A DNA stretch of 64,000 nt from Thermococcus sp. M36 (GTDB lineage: Archaea > Methanobacteriota_B > Thermococci > Thermococcales > Thermococcaceae). Shown one piece after another: positions 1 to 8,188 of this stretch. The DNA lies in assembly GCF_012027355.1 (NCBI RefSeq), contig NZ_SNUH01000001.1, positions 124,001 to 188,000 on the forward strand, in the 5' to 3' direction. Below the pieces are notes generated by a model. That model was not told the origin of the DNA. It did no database searches and saw only the letters and a list, made by a program, of their open reading frames with translations. Within the stretch, counting starts at the first letter, position 1. Every line of letters starts with the position of its first letter. A program made the translations under genes and the position numbers.

Positions 1-270
1 TTCTCCGGAAGTCTGGAGGAGTTCAAGCGCAGTTTCCCCACTGGAACTTCAATTTCCCTAAAGGTGGGGAACATCAAGATGGCCGCTAAAGTGCTTAAGG
101 AAAAGGGATACTCTCCAAAAATCATGAAAGAGTACATCCTGCTGGAAAATGCCGAGCCGTCGGAAATCAACACGCTCCTCGTGAGCAGAGGCATAACCGT
201 TGAGGAGATAAAACGAAACGAGCCCACATTGGAGGAGCTCTATTCGATGCTTCACAGAAAAAACGGATAA
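1..270 (+). CDS. ABC transporter ATP-binding protein, C-terminal end (5' truncated by window)
   Basis: The reading frame is open from base 1 and stops at 270, so only about the last 89 residues are visible. No Walker A, signature or Walker B motif lies in this part. The tail, with a small alpha/beta domain and an ending of the type EPTLEELYSMLHRK, is typical of the C-terminal domain of ABC-2-type exporter ATPases. The assignment rests on that tail alone. It converges with the metal-pump gene on the opposite strand, with 17 bases between their stops. Confidence 0.55.
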   Translation, partial: FSGSLEEFKRSFPTGTSISLKVGNIKMAAKVLKEKGYSPKIMKEYILLENAEPSEINTLLVSRGITVEEIKRNEPTLEELYSMLHRKNG

Positions 271-287
271 AATGAAAGAGTGGAGAC

Positions 288-2510
288 TCAGACCTTCAAA
301 AACTTCGCGTTTATCGCGACTATTACCGTGCTCAAGCTCATTAACAAAGCACCTACCGCTGGACTTAATAGTATTCCATAGTTGTAAAGCGTCCCTGCTG
401 CCAGAGGAATTGCGAAGGCATTGTAGCCGGTTGCCCAGGCCAGGTTCTGCACCATCTTCCTGTACGTTGCCCTCGCGAGGTGTATGCCAGTTATAACGTC
501 CCTCGGGTCGTTCTTGACGAGGATTATGTCGGCACTCTCTATTGCCACGTCGGTTCCCGCACCGATCGCTATGCCCACATCGGCCTGTATCAGCGCCGGG
601 GCGTCGTTTATACCGTCGCCGACCATGGCCACGGTGTAGCCTTGCTCCTGAAGCTCCTTAACCTTCTCCGACTTCTGGTGCGGCAGAACCTCGGCGAAGA
701 AGCCGTCGAGGCCGAGCTCTTCAGCCACCCACTTCGCAACCTTGGCGTTGTCGCCGGTGAGCATGTAGGCCTTGATCCCCATTTCGTGGAGCTTCTCAAC
801 GGCCTCCCTGGACTCGGGCCTTATCCTGTCGGCCAGTGCCATGGCACCGACGAGCTTTTCGTCGATGACGAGAAAGACAACGGTCTTGCCCTGTTCAAGG
901 ACTTCCTTAACGCGCTCGTTCTCCCTCCAGAGGCCCTTCTCCTTCAGGAAGCCGGGACTGACGACGAGGACTTCCCTTCCGTTGATAACTCCCTGGACGC
1001 CCTTGCCCGGAAGAACCTTCGATTCGCTGACCTCGTAGGCCTCAAGGCCGAGCTCTTTGGCCTTCTCGACTATTCCCTGGGCTATCGGGTGGCTGGAGTG
1101 GGCTTCGAGGGCGGCGGCGTACTTCAGAATCTCCTCCTCGCCCAGTTCGTCCAGCGGGATTATGTCAGTAACCTCAAACTTACCCTCGGTCAGCGTTCCT
1201 GTCTTGTCGAAGACAACGACCCGCACGTCCTTGGCCCTCTCAAATGCCTCCCTGTTCCTGATGAGGATTCCCTTCTTGGCTGAGATTGATGTCGAGACCG
1301 AAACTACGAGCGGAACTGCCAGTCCCAGGGCGTGCGGGCACGTTATGACCATGACAGTAACCATTCTCTCGAGAGCGAAGACGAAGGGCTTTCCCAAGTA
1401 GAGCCACGTACCGAGCGTTACCGTTCCCGCGGTTATGGCTATGAGCGTGAGGTAGAAGGCAGCCCTGTTCGCCAAATCCTGCGTCCTTGAGCGGGTCTCC
1501 TGGGCCTGCCTGACGAGCTCAACAACCTGCATCAGGTAGGTGTCCTTTCCAGTCTTTTCTATCCTGACTTTTATCGCGCCCTCAAGGTTTATGGAACCGC
1601 CAATGACAGTGTCGCCGGGCTTTTTGTAGACGGGCTTTGACTCACCGGTGAGCATTGACTCGTTTACACTGGTTTCTCCCTCGATGATGACGCCGTCGGA
1701 GGGTATCTTTTCACCGGGTTTTACGAGGACGATGTCACCTTTCTTCAGCTCGCTGACTGGGATGTCTTTTATCCCGTCGGGGGTCACTAGGTGAGCCTCC
1801 GTCGGCATGAGTTTTATGAGCTCCTCCAGAGCCCGCGATGCTCCAAGGACGGAGCGCATCTCGATGTAGTGGCCAAGGAGCATGATGTCAATAAGCGTAG
1901 CCAGCTCCCAATAGAAGGTCTTTCCTGGCAGGCCGAACGTTACCGCAACGCTGTAGAAGAATGCAACCGTGATTGCCAGCGCTATCAGCGTCATCATGCC
2001 CGGCAGTTTTTTCTTCAGCTCGTCTCTCATGCCCGTGAGGAACGGCCAACCGCCGTAGAAGTACACTACCGATGAGAGCACGAACAGGACGTAGTGGTCT
2101 CCCCTGAACGTAAACGTGAAGCCCAGGAAGTTCTGGATCAGGGGAGAGAGCAGCAGTATCGGGATCGTGAGTATCGCAGAAATGATGAACCTCTTCTTGA
2201 AGTCCTCCATCATCATCCTGTGGTGCTCCGCGTGGGAGTGCTTGTGCCCTTCGTGGCCTTCATGTTCATGTCCGTGTTTGTGACCGTGACCTTCGTGTTC
2301 ATGTTCCATGTGTTTGTGTCCCTTATGTTCGGTGTGTTCTTCATGCGTGTGGGCCTCGTGGGCGCCCATTTCATGTCCCTCGTGTTCCATATGTTCGTGC
2401 ATGTCGTGGGCGTGCTCCTCATGCCCCTCTCCATGCGTGTGGTTCTTTTCCATTTCCCCGTGCACATGGTTACCGTGCACCTTTTCCTTCTCATCCATAT
2501 TCAACACCAT
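288..2510 (-). CDS. copB: CopB-type heavy-metal P1B ATPase with long His-rich N-terminus
   Basis: Membrane ATPase of 740 residues that exports a soft metal ion, probably copper or silver. The transmembrane metal site is CPH (residues 391-393), as in the CopB group, rather than CPC. Also visible are TGES (288-291), the phosphorylated DKTGT (435-439) and GDGINDAP near residue 645. There is no CxxC HMA domain. Instead residues 1-98 hold about 30 histidines with Glu and Gly, a probable metal buffer. The A+T-rich stretch around 2530-2540 suits a TATA box, so the start could be the leaderless ATG at 2510 or Met5 at 2498. No dedicated regulator gene is adjacent. Confidence 0.93.
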   Translation of the reverse strand: MVLNMDEKEKVHGNHVHGEMEKNHTHGEGHEEHAHDMHEHMEHEGHEMGAHEAHTHEEHTEHKGHKHMEHEHEGHGHKHGHEHEGHEGHKHSHAEHHRMMMEDFKKRFIISAILTIPILLLSPLIQNFLGFTFTFRGDHYVLFVLSSVVYFYGGWPFLTGMRDELKKKLPGMMTLIALAITVAFFYSVAVTFGLPGKTFYWELATLIDIMLLGHYIEMRSVLGASRALEELIKLMPTEAHLVTPDGIKDIPVSELKKGDIVLVKPGEKIPSDGVIIEGETSVNESMLTGESKPVYKKPGDTVIGGSINLEGAIKVRIEKTGKDTYLMQVVELVRQAQETRSRTQDLANRAAFYLTLIAITAGTVTLGTWLYLGKPFVFALERMVTVMVITCPHALGLAVPLVVSVSTSISAKKGILIRNREAFERAKDVRVVVFDKTGTLTEGKFEVTDIIPLDELGEEEILKYAAALEAHSSHPIAQGIVEKAKELGLEAYEVSESKVLPGKGVQGVINGREVLVVSPGFLKEKGLWRENERVKEVLEQGKTVVFLVIDEKLVGAMALADRIRPESREAVEKLHEMGIKAYMLTGDNAKVAKWVAEELGLDGFFAEVLPHQKSEKVKELQEQGYTVAMVGDGINDAPALIQADVGIAIGAGTDVAIESADIILVKNDPRDVITGIHLARATYRKMVQNLAWATGYNAFAIPLAAGTLYNYGILLSPAVGALLMSLSTVIVAINAKFLKV

Positions 2511-2584
2511 AAAGAAGTTACTAACACAGGAATATTTAGCCTTTTTTACTTAAAAAATGGAAGACTCCCAAAAACAGACCATAA

Positions 2585-2600
2585 CGCGGAGAAAAAACAC
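2585..2600 (-). terminator. Oligo-T terminator of the ESCRT-III-like operon
   Basis: On the minus strand a run of six T follows the last gene of the operon at once (2592-2597), in the short gap before the copper-pump promoter. Archaeal termination needs only such T tracts. No hairpin is evident. Confidence 0.5.
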
Positions 2601-2607
2601 AAAATCC

Positions 2608-3174
2608 TCATCCTTTCATCATGTCCTCGATTTCCTTCAGCCTCTTTGCAGGTTCGAGATCCTCACCGGCGGATGAGCTCATGAGCCCCTCAGCCATCTC
2701 CACAGTCTCGGCGTCGAACTCACCCGAGAGTATGCTCTCGCTGGTGAGGTCTATCATGGTGTTGAGGGCCTCCTCGAGGTTTTCGACCTTCCCCATGGCC
2801 TTCTCGAACTCGACCTGCATCTTTGCCACGTCCTCTGCTCCTGGCCCTTCGGCTATGCTCCTGACAACGTCTTTGCTGAACTGAATGAAGTCGGCTGAGA
2901 CCTTCACCAGCTCCCTCTGTATTTCTGCCTCCTCCATGAGGAGGAGAAGCCTCTTTGCCTGCTTTACCCTCTGCTCAAGGGTGAGGTACTTGACGGCGCT
3001 CCTCTTCAGTAGGGTTTCGTCACCGAGCTTCGCAGCCTCCTTTCCCTGGAGAAAAATCTTGTGCTTCAGATTCTCAAGGTTGTTTATGTACTGCTTGAGG
3101 GCCATCTTGGCCTTCCTCATGCGTATCTTCCTCTCAATCTCCTTCTCTTCCCTGGATTTCCACAGCTTGATCAT
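2608..3174 (-). CDS. ESCRT-III/Snf7-like helical protein A with MIM1-like C-terminus
   Basis: Protein of 188 residues, almost entirely helical and without membrane segments. A strongly basic N-terminal helix (KLWKSREEKEIERKIRMRK) leads into a long hairpin with the charge pattern of the Snf7 core, followed by an acidic second half. The extreme C-terminus contains RLKEIEDMMK. This resembles the MIM1 motif by which ESCRT-III proteins bind the MIT domain of Vps4, although Pro replaces the leading Leu. ATG 3174 is preferred over an upstream GTG at 3198 because it follows a G-rich site and lies just after the phosphatase stop. It is the last gene of the operon. Family assignment is by pattern and context, not by a profile search. 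Confidence 0.65.
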   Translation of the reverse strand: MIKLWKSREEKEIERKIRMRKAKMALKQYINNLENLKHKIFLQGKEAAKLGDETLLKRSAVKYLTLEQRVKQAKRLLLLMEEAEIQRELVKVSADFIQFSKDVVRSIAEGPGAEDVAKMQVEFEKAMGKVENLEEALNTMIDLTSESILSGEFDAETVEMAEGLMSSSAGEDLEPAKRLKEIEDMMKG

Positions 3175-3178
3175 AACA

Positions 3179-3934
3179 CTACCCCCGTCTAAACACAACC
3201 ACAGTGATATTGTCTTCAGAGGCCTTTAAGGCCTCTCCAACCAGTCTCTCGGCGATGTCTCTCGGATCGCCGTCCGAGGTGAGTCTTCCTATCTCGCCGT
3301 CGTCTAGAACGTCGTGGAGGCCGTCTGTGCTGAGGAGCAGTACGTCGCCACCTCTCAGCTCCCACGTGTAGGTATCAACGGCCAGCTCTATCCCAAGGGC
3401 TTTTGTGAGCACGTGCCTCAGCGGATGGGTATGAACCTCCTCCTCGCCAATAACCCCTCTTTCAAGTAGCTCCCCAACGACGGAATGATCCCTCGTCCTC
3501 GTGACCACCTCACCATTCCGGACGAGGTACGCCCTGCTGTCGCCGGTGTTCGCTATCACCACCCTTCCATTTCCCACGAAGGCAGCGGTAAGCGTCGTGC
3601 CCATTTTCCCCGGCCCGGGTGACATCTCCACTATCCTGCGGTGGGCCTCCTCGTAGGCCCTTCGAAGGAGATCCTTTACCCCGTCCACTTCCATACCGCG
3701 TGTATAGCCCCTCTCAAAGGTCTCACGGAGTGCTTCAACGGCCACCTTCGAGGCCAGCTCTCCCCCCTCATGTCCCCCAAGGCCGTCGGCAACGGCCAGG
3801 AGGTAGGCGTCGCCGAGGGGCAGGATAAGGAGCGCGTCCTCGTTCCGCTCCCTCCCGCCGGGATGTGAGATGCCCCAGACGGTGCCTTCGATTCCGGTGG
3901 AGATAATCCCAGGGTAAGCCTGTCCCCCAGTCAT
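3179..3934 (-). CDS. PP2C-family Ser/Thr protein phosphatase
   Basis: Cytosolic metal-dependent phosphatase of 251 residues. Family motifs in order are RNEDA, VADGLGGHEGG (metal-binding Asp and Gly), GTTLTA, NTGDSRAYL, STDGLHD and a final EDNITVVV. The length matches a minimal PP2C catalytic domain with nothing added. Its ATG shares an ATGA overlap (3931-3934) with the stop of the AAA ATPase, so translation is probably coupled. The pairing with a kinase two genes upstream implies that it reverses phosphorylation of operon products such as the Snf7-like proteins. The substrate is inferred. Confidence 0.93.
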   Translation of the reverse strand: MTGGQAYPGIISTGIEGTVWGISHPGGRERNEDALLILPLGDAYLLAVADGLGGHEGGELASKVAVEALRETFERGYTRGMEVDGVKDLLRRAYEEAHRRIVEMSPGPGKMGTTLTAAFVGNGRVVIANTGDSRAYLVRNGEVVTRTRDHSVVGELLERGVIGEEEVHTHPLRHVLTKALGIELAVDTYTWELRGGDVLLLSTDGLHDVLDDGEIGRLTSDGDPRDIAERLVGEALKASEDNITVVVFRRG

Positions 3935-5118
3935 CCCCCGAACTCCTCCGCCCACTTTTCATAGCGCTCGATGTCCTTCCTCGTCAGCGGGCTCTTTATC
4001 TTCCTGAAGGCCTCCTCAAAGTCTCTCATTTCGAGCGGCCTCGTCCTCAGCGAGCGCTTCCTTAGTTCCGTAACCGGCAGGCTGGCGAGCTTGTGGAGGT
4101 CCCTGTTCTCCTCGCGTATCATGTTCCACACAGCCTCCTGGCAGAGGTTCCTGATGTCCCTGCCAGAGTACAGTCTCCTCACACTCTCCTCCGCTATCGC
4201 GTCGAGGTCGAGCCTCGAAATGTCCAGCCCCTCAGTGTGTATCCTCACTATCGCCTTGGTGGCCTCTCTATCGGGCAGGGGCACGTAAATCCTCTTGGGA
4301 AAGCGCGAGAGCACTGCCTCATCTAAATCCCAAGGAGTATTGGTCGCCGCCAGCGTGAGGACGAGCTTTTCATCCCCTCCCTCATGGAAGCCCTCAAGCT
4401 CCGTGAGGAGCGTCGAGAGCATCCTCCTGGTCGCCTCGCTGGTGTCGTTTGAACGCCTCGTGGTCAGGGCGTCTATCTCGTCGAGGAACACTATGCTCGG
4501 TGCCTTCTCCCTCGCAACCTCGTAGAGGGCGGAAATTATCTTGCTCGACTCGCCGAAGTACTTGCTCAGGACACTTGACGCTTTGACGTTGAAGAAGGTG
4601 GCGTTTAAGCTCCCGGCGGCGGCCGAGGCGAGGAGCGTCTTACCTGTTCCGGGTGGCCCAAAGAGGAGTATGCCCCTCCACGGCTGAACTGCAGCCGGCT
4701 TTTTGAGGGCCGCTATCACAACTGTCTCCATCATGAGGAGCTTGACGTTCTCAAGGCCACCTATGTCGTCCCACGTCGTCCGGGACTTGGATATAAGCCC
4801 CAGCACGTACTCCCGGAACTGGTCCTCTTCGTCTTTCTCCTGGGTCGTGCTCTTTCCTTCGGCGCCGACAATGGCCTTTCGGCCGTATTCGCCCCTCTCT
4901 ATCTGCCCAGCTACATCTTCCCACTTCTTCGCCTTCCTCAGGTAAAGCTCCCCGTTGTAGGGGACGTGCTTGGCCAGCTGTCTGAGTATGGAGGCGCACC
5001 GGAGGGCGTTCTTTTTCGCCCTCTCCATGTCTCCCGCGGCGACAGCCTTTTCAAACTCCTTCTTGGCCCTCTCGAACTCCGTAAGGAGGGGTCCCGAAAG
5101 GTCAACCGGCATGCTCAC
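3931..5118 (-). CDS. Vps4/CdvC-like AAA ATPase with N-terminal MIT-like helical region
   Basis: Single-ring AAA ATPase of 395 residues. Residues 8-75 form charged helices of the size of a MIT domain, followed by a linker (80-115). The AAA module has GPPGTGKT (154-161), a pore loop KYFGESSK as in Vps4/katanin, Walker B IVFLDEID (209-216), ATN (sensor 1) and RFPKR with the finger arginine. Vps4 enzymes pull ESCRT-III subunits out of membrane polymers, and that is the expected role here. GTG 5118 gives a GTGA overlap with the kinase stop; ATG 5112 is an alternative. Other single-domain AAA families of archaea remain possible, but the neighbouring Snf7-like genes favour Vps4. Confidence 0.85.
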   Translation of the reverse strand: MSMPVDLSGPLLTEFERAKKEFEKAVAAGDMERAKKNALRCASILRQLAKHVPYNGELYLRKAKKWEDVAGQIERGEYGRKAIVGAEGKSTTQEKDEEDQFREYVLGLISKSRTTWDDIGGLENVKLLMMETVVIAALKKPAAVQPWRGILLFGPPGTGKTLLASAAAGSLNATFFNVKASSVLSKYFGESSKIISALYEVAREKAPSIVFLDEIDALTTRRSNDTSEATRRMLSTLLTELEGFHEGGDEKLVLTLAATNTPWDLDEAVLSRFPKRIYVPLPDREATKAIVRIHTEGLDISRLDLDAIAEESVRRLYSGRDIRNLCQEAVWNMIREENRDLHKLASLPVTELRKRSLRTRPLEMRDFEEAFRKIKSPLTRKDIERYEKWAEEFGG

Positions 5119-6839
5119 ACCCCCTCAAAGCCCAGCTTTATCCTGTGCACTATTATCTCGGCCTTCTCCACGAGTTCCTCTGGGACCTCCAGGCCGTTCT
5201 CAAGGCGGAGCCTCAGTTGCTCCCTCAGAGCGAGCAGTTCATCCCTCGCGCTTCCCCTCGCGTAGTATGCCAGGTCGTCGGCGTACTTGAGCGCGTTCAC
5301 AAGGTCACCGAGCCTGAGGTAGAGGAGAAACAGCTCGCCCGCGTAGTAGGCGCTCCTCGACAGGTCGTTGATTGAAACACTTTTGCTGAGGTTCTCGCGG
5401 TAGTTGGCCCCCAGGAACTCGGCTATATCCTTCTGAAGCTCCTCCACCGACTGGTAGCGCTCCTCCTTCCTCTTCGCGAGGCACTTCATCACGACCGGCT
5501 CAAGGGGCTTGGCGTCCGGGTTCAGCTGACCCGGTGGCACTGGCTCCTCAAGGGTTATCTTCGATGCCACCTCGACGAAGTCCTCGCCTTCGAAAGGAGG
5601 CTTTCCAGTCAGAAGCTCGTAGAGAACTGCGCCTATCTGCCACACATCGGTCCTCTCATCGGTGCCGCCGAAGCGAGAGCTTATCTGCTCCGGGGCGGCG
5701 TAGAGCGGCGTGAAGCTCACAGCCTGGGTCGTTCTGCTCTCCTTGAGTAGCTTGCTAAGCCCCCAGTCGCTCACCTTGGCTCTTCCGTTCTTGAGCAGGA
5801 TGTTGCTCGGCTTGAGGTCGCGGTGGACTATTCCCTTTGAGTGGGCGTACTTGATACCCTCCGCGACGTCGAAGATTACCCTCGCCGCTTTTTCGGGGCT
5901 GAGGGGCTTGTCGACCCTTGCCAGACTCGTCTCGCAGTACTCCATCTCCAGGTAGGGGACAGGGAATATGTTGTAGTCGTAGAGCTCAACTATGTTCGGG
6001 TGGCTGAGGAGGGACCAGTTCCTTACCTCCCTGAGGAAGGCCTTTCCACCCGCCTCTGTCAAGCTGATGGGTATCTTAAGTGCCACGACGGTTCCGTCTT
6101 GTCTCTCCGCCCTATAAACTCTCGCGAAGCCACCCTCGCCTATGAGTTCGACGTTCCTGTACCTCGCGAAGAGCTCATCCAATGGGGTACGGGGGGTGCC
6201 GCCGGTAGAGTCCTGCCTATTCCCGGCGGGAACCGGGACTGGGGCCGGAACTGGGGTTTTGGGCTCTATCCTCGGTCTCTCGATTATTTCGGTGCTCACT
6301 TTCACCTTGGCGCTTACCATACCGGAGCGGACCACAGCCTTGGCGCTGACTCTGCCCCTTCCCCTCGGAACGGCCGTGACGGTCTGGGAGACGTACTCCC
6401 CGGGCCTGACAGCCCTGAAGTACACCCTCGTGGAGCTGAGGTCGAGATGCCTGGAGAGGTCGCCGAGGTCTATCTCGACGTTTATGGTGCCCCTGAGCAG
6501 GTTCCTAAAGCCGACCCTGACAGGTATCTCCTCACCAGCGTGGACCTTGGGGGGAAGCTCGATTATCACCGACTTGCGGAGGAGTTCCTTCATGTCCTCC
6601 TTTGGTACCGGAGGAACTGGCGGAACCGTTTTGGGATACCGCCTCTTGTACCGTTTACTCGACTTCGAAACGTCCTTGAGCAGGTGTTTTATCAGGTGTC
6701 CAAACCACATGGCTATCACGATGAATATTATGAATCCGGCCGCCCTCCCGAAAATGGCGGATACTATGACTATAAACACGAAGAGCTTGACGAGGCCCTC
6801 TATGATGTCATCGTCCATGAACCAGTGCCCCATGTGCAC
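5115..6839 (-). CDS. Membrane-anchored eukaryotic-type Ser/Thr protein kinase
   Basis: Kinase of about 574 residues. A membrane hairpin (about 16-50) is followed by a basic stretch, a beta-rich domain (about 85-190) and a Pro-rich linker (195-210). The kinase domain (about 230-475) has the Gly loop GEGGFARVY, the VALK lysine, HRDLKPSN, and SDWG in place of the usual DFG with the metal-binding Asp kept. APEQ and a helical tail follow. GTG 6839 is chosen because GGAGGG lies six bases upstream; ATG 6833 and 6818 are alternatives. The tail overlaps the ATPase start. A membrane-bound kinase beside a PP2C and a Vps4-like ATPase suggests that membrane remodelling is switched by phosphorylation. Confidence 0.9.
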   Translation of the reverse strand: MHMGHWFMDDDIIEGLVKLFVFIVIVSAIFGRAAGFIIFIVIAMWFGHLIKHLLKDVSKSSKRYKRRYPKTVPPVPPVPKEDMKELLRKSVIIELPPKVHAGEEIPVRVGFRNLLRGTINVEIDLGDLSRHLDLSSTRVYFRAVRPGEYVSQTVTAVPRGRGRVSAKAVVRSGMVSAKVKVSTEIIERPRIEPKTPVPAPVPVPAGNRQDSTGGTPRTPLDELFARYRNVELIGEGGFARVYRAERQDGTVVALKIPISLTEAGGKAFLREVRNWSLLSHPNIVELYDYNIFPVPYLEMEYCETSLARVDKPLSPEKAARVIFDVAEGIKYAHSKGIVHRDLKPSNILLKNGRAKVSDWGLSKLLKESRTTQAVSFTPLYAAPEQISSRFGGTDERTDVWQIGAVLYELLTGKPPFEGEDFVEVASKITLEEPVPPGQLNPDAKPLEPVVMKCLAKRKEERYQSVEELQKDIAEFLGANYRENLSKSVSINDLSRSAYYAGELFLLYLRLGDLVNALKYADDLAYYARGSARDELLALREQLRLRLENGLEVPEELVEKAEIIVHRIKLGFEGV

Positions 6840-6976
6840 GCAGATCCCTCCATTCCCGCTGAGACAACCAGTTCCGGCGGTCATTTAACCCTTTTTGGTG
6901 ACGTTTTGAAAGCCCGCGCGGGACTGTTTTTCACTTAAGACAAATACAGGGGGGAGGATTTATGCCAGAGTGGAGG

Positions 6977-7582
6977 TCACTCAGTGACGACCTCCTCGGT
7001 CTCCTCCTTCTCCCCTGTGACCTTTTCGGCCGCGCTCTCGGGCTCAAGCTCGCCCTCCTTGACCGCCTGTATCGTCCTCATTATCTCCGCCAGCTCCTCG
7101 TCCTCCTCGAACTCGACGCCGGCCCCAAGGGCCTGGTCGGTGTAGCTGAGCATCGTGTTCAGATTCTCGTTGAGGTTCTGGGCGTCGAGCTGCATGCTAA
7201 CGAGGTTCTTTTCGAGCTCCTCCGGGGACATCTTCCTCAAAAGCTCCCAGGTCGGAGTGCCCTTCAGTATGGCCTCGTTCTCCTTGATTATCAGCAGGTT
7301 GCTGACGAGCATAAGCTGTCTGTTGAGCTGAGCGTGGGTGTTCTGGAGGCTCCTCTTGCGCTGGTTGAGCGTTTTGATTTTAGTCGCTATCGTGAGTTCT
7401 TCGCTCTTACTCCTCGCATTCCTGGCCCTCTCGAAGAGAAGGGCTATTTCGCGGTCTATCTCCGCTATCTCGTTCTCAATCTTCCCTATCTGCATATCGA
7501 GCTTTACTTGGTTCTCCCTGAGCTGGTCAATCGGTATGTCCAGGGGGTTCTTCCTCCCGAAAAACCTTGAAAGGAGGCCCAT
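6977..7582 (-). CDS. ESCRT-III/Snf7-like helical protein B with amphipathic N-terminus
   Basis: Protein of 201 residues. It opens with MGLLSRFFGRK, a short amphipathic, basic-ended helix like the membrane-inserting N-terminus of eukaryotic Snf7/CHMP proteins. Residues 15-110 are continuous charged helix with a likely hairpin near residue 60. Residues from 140 onward are very acidic. The start is ATG 7582, whose first base is shared with the stop of the next gene upstream (TGATG); a GTG at 7585 is also possible. The order of features matches protein C, so the two look like diverged paralogues. No sequence search was possible. Confidence 0.6.
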   Translation of the reverse strand: MGLLSRFFGRKNPLDIPIDQLRENQVKLDMQIGKIENEIAEIDREIALLFERARNARSKSEELTIATKIKTLNQRKRSLQNTHAQLNRQLMLVSNLLIIKENEAILKGTPTWELLRKMSPEELEKNLVSMQLDAQNLNENLNTMLSYTDQALGAGVEFEEDEELAEIMRTIQAVKEGELEPESAAEKVTGEKEETEEVVTE

Positions 7583-8178
7583 CACAGTTCCTCCTCCGTC
7601 TCTTTTTCAAGTTTGGGCGACGCTATCTCCGAGGCGATCTCCTCAACGTCCGCATCGCCGGTCTCGACCCTGGCCCAGGCCTCCATGAGCTCCCTCTCGG
7701 TCTGGTCTTCCGTTCCCTCAAACTCGGCTATGTCCATCTCGAAGACCCTGTTCAGGCTATCAACCATCTCGTCGAACTCCCTGCCATCGAGGCTCACCTT
7801 GACGAGGACGCTCTCAAGCTGCTCCGGCTCGACCCTGGCGAGCTTGTCCCAGAGACCTATCTTCCTTAGCTCCTTCTCGTACTTCTTGACGACTATCAGG
7901 TTCTTGACGAAGGTGTACTGCTTCTGTGCCGTCGTGAAGTCCCTCAGCTTGAGCTTCTGCTCCATATCAAGGCTTTTGATTTCCTGCGCGAGCATCTTCT
8001 TCTTGAGCACGTCCGCCCCGATGCCCTCCTGGAAGAGCTGCTTCTTTTTCTTCTCTATGCGCTCGATTTCTTTCTTCGTCCTCTCAAGCCTGTTCCTGAG
8101 GCGTATCTCTTCCTCCTGAAGCTCCCTCAAGGAGAGCTTTTCAATCGGGTTTTTCCTAAACCTGTCGAATATTCCCAT
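7582..8178 (-). CDS. ESCRT-III/Snf7-like helical protein C with amphipathic N-terminus
   Basis: Protein of 198 residues, paralogous in layout to protein B. It has MGIFDRFRKNP at the N-terminus, a long basic then mixed-charge helical region with a Lys-rich turn near residue 45, and an acidic C-terminal third. ATG 8178 is chosen because GAGGTGAT lies just upstream; in-frame ATGs at 8184 and 8187 have poorer spacing. The PspA/Vipp1 branch of the same superfamily is an alternative, but the separate acidic tails and the Vps4-like partner fit ESCRT-III better. It probably co-polymerises with proteins A and B. Confidence 0.6.
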   Translation of the reverse strand: MGIFDRFRKNPIEKLSLRELQEEEIRLRNRLERTKKEIERIEKKKKQLFQEGIGADVLKKKMLAQEIKSLDMEQKLKLRDFTTAQKQYTFVKNLIVVKKYEKELRKIGLWDKLARVEPEQLESVLVKVSLDGREFDEMVDSLNRVFEMDIAEFEGTEDQTERELMEAWARVETGDADVEEIASEIASPKLEKETEEEL

Positions 8179-8188
8179 CACCATCACC

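Noticed and set aside
480-1283. Long plus-strand open frames opposite the copper pump
   Set aside because: They run antisense to a protein with complete family motifs and have no motif of their own; such frames are common in GC-rich genes.
2213-2494. Repeats in the His-rich coding segment as a DNA repeat array or CRISPR
   Set aside because: They are irregular codon repeats for His, Glu and Gly within a protein; spacing and unit length vary, with no spacers.
5841-6938. 365-codon plus-strand frame over the kinase gene
   Set aside because: It is antisense to the kinase, lacks a ribosome site and reads as a low-complexity product.
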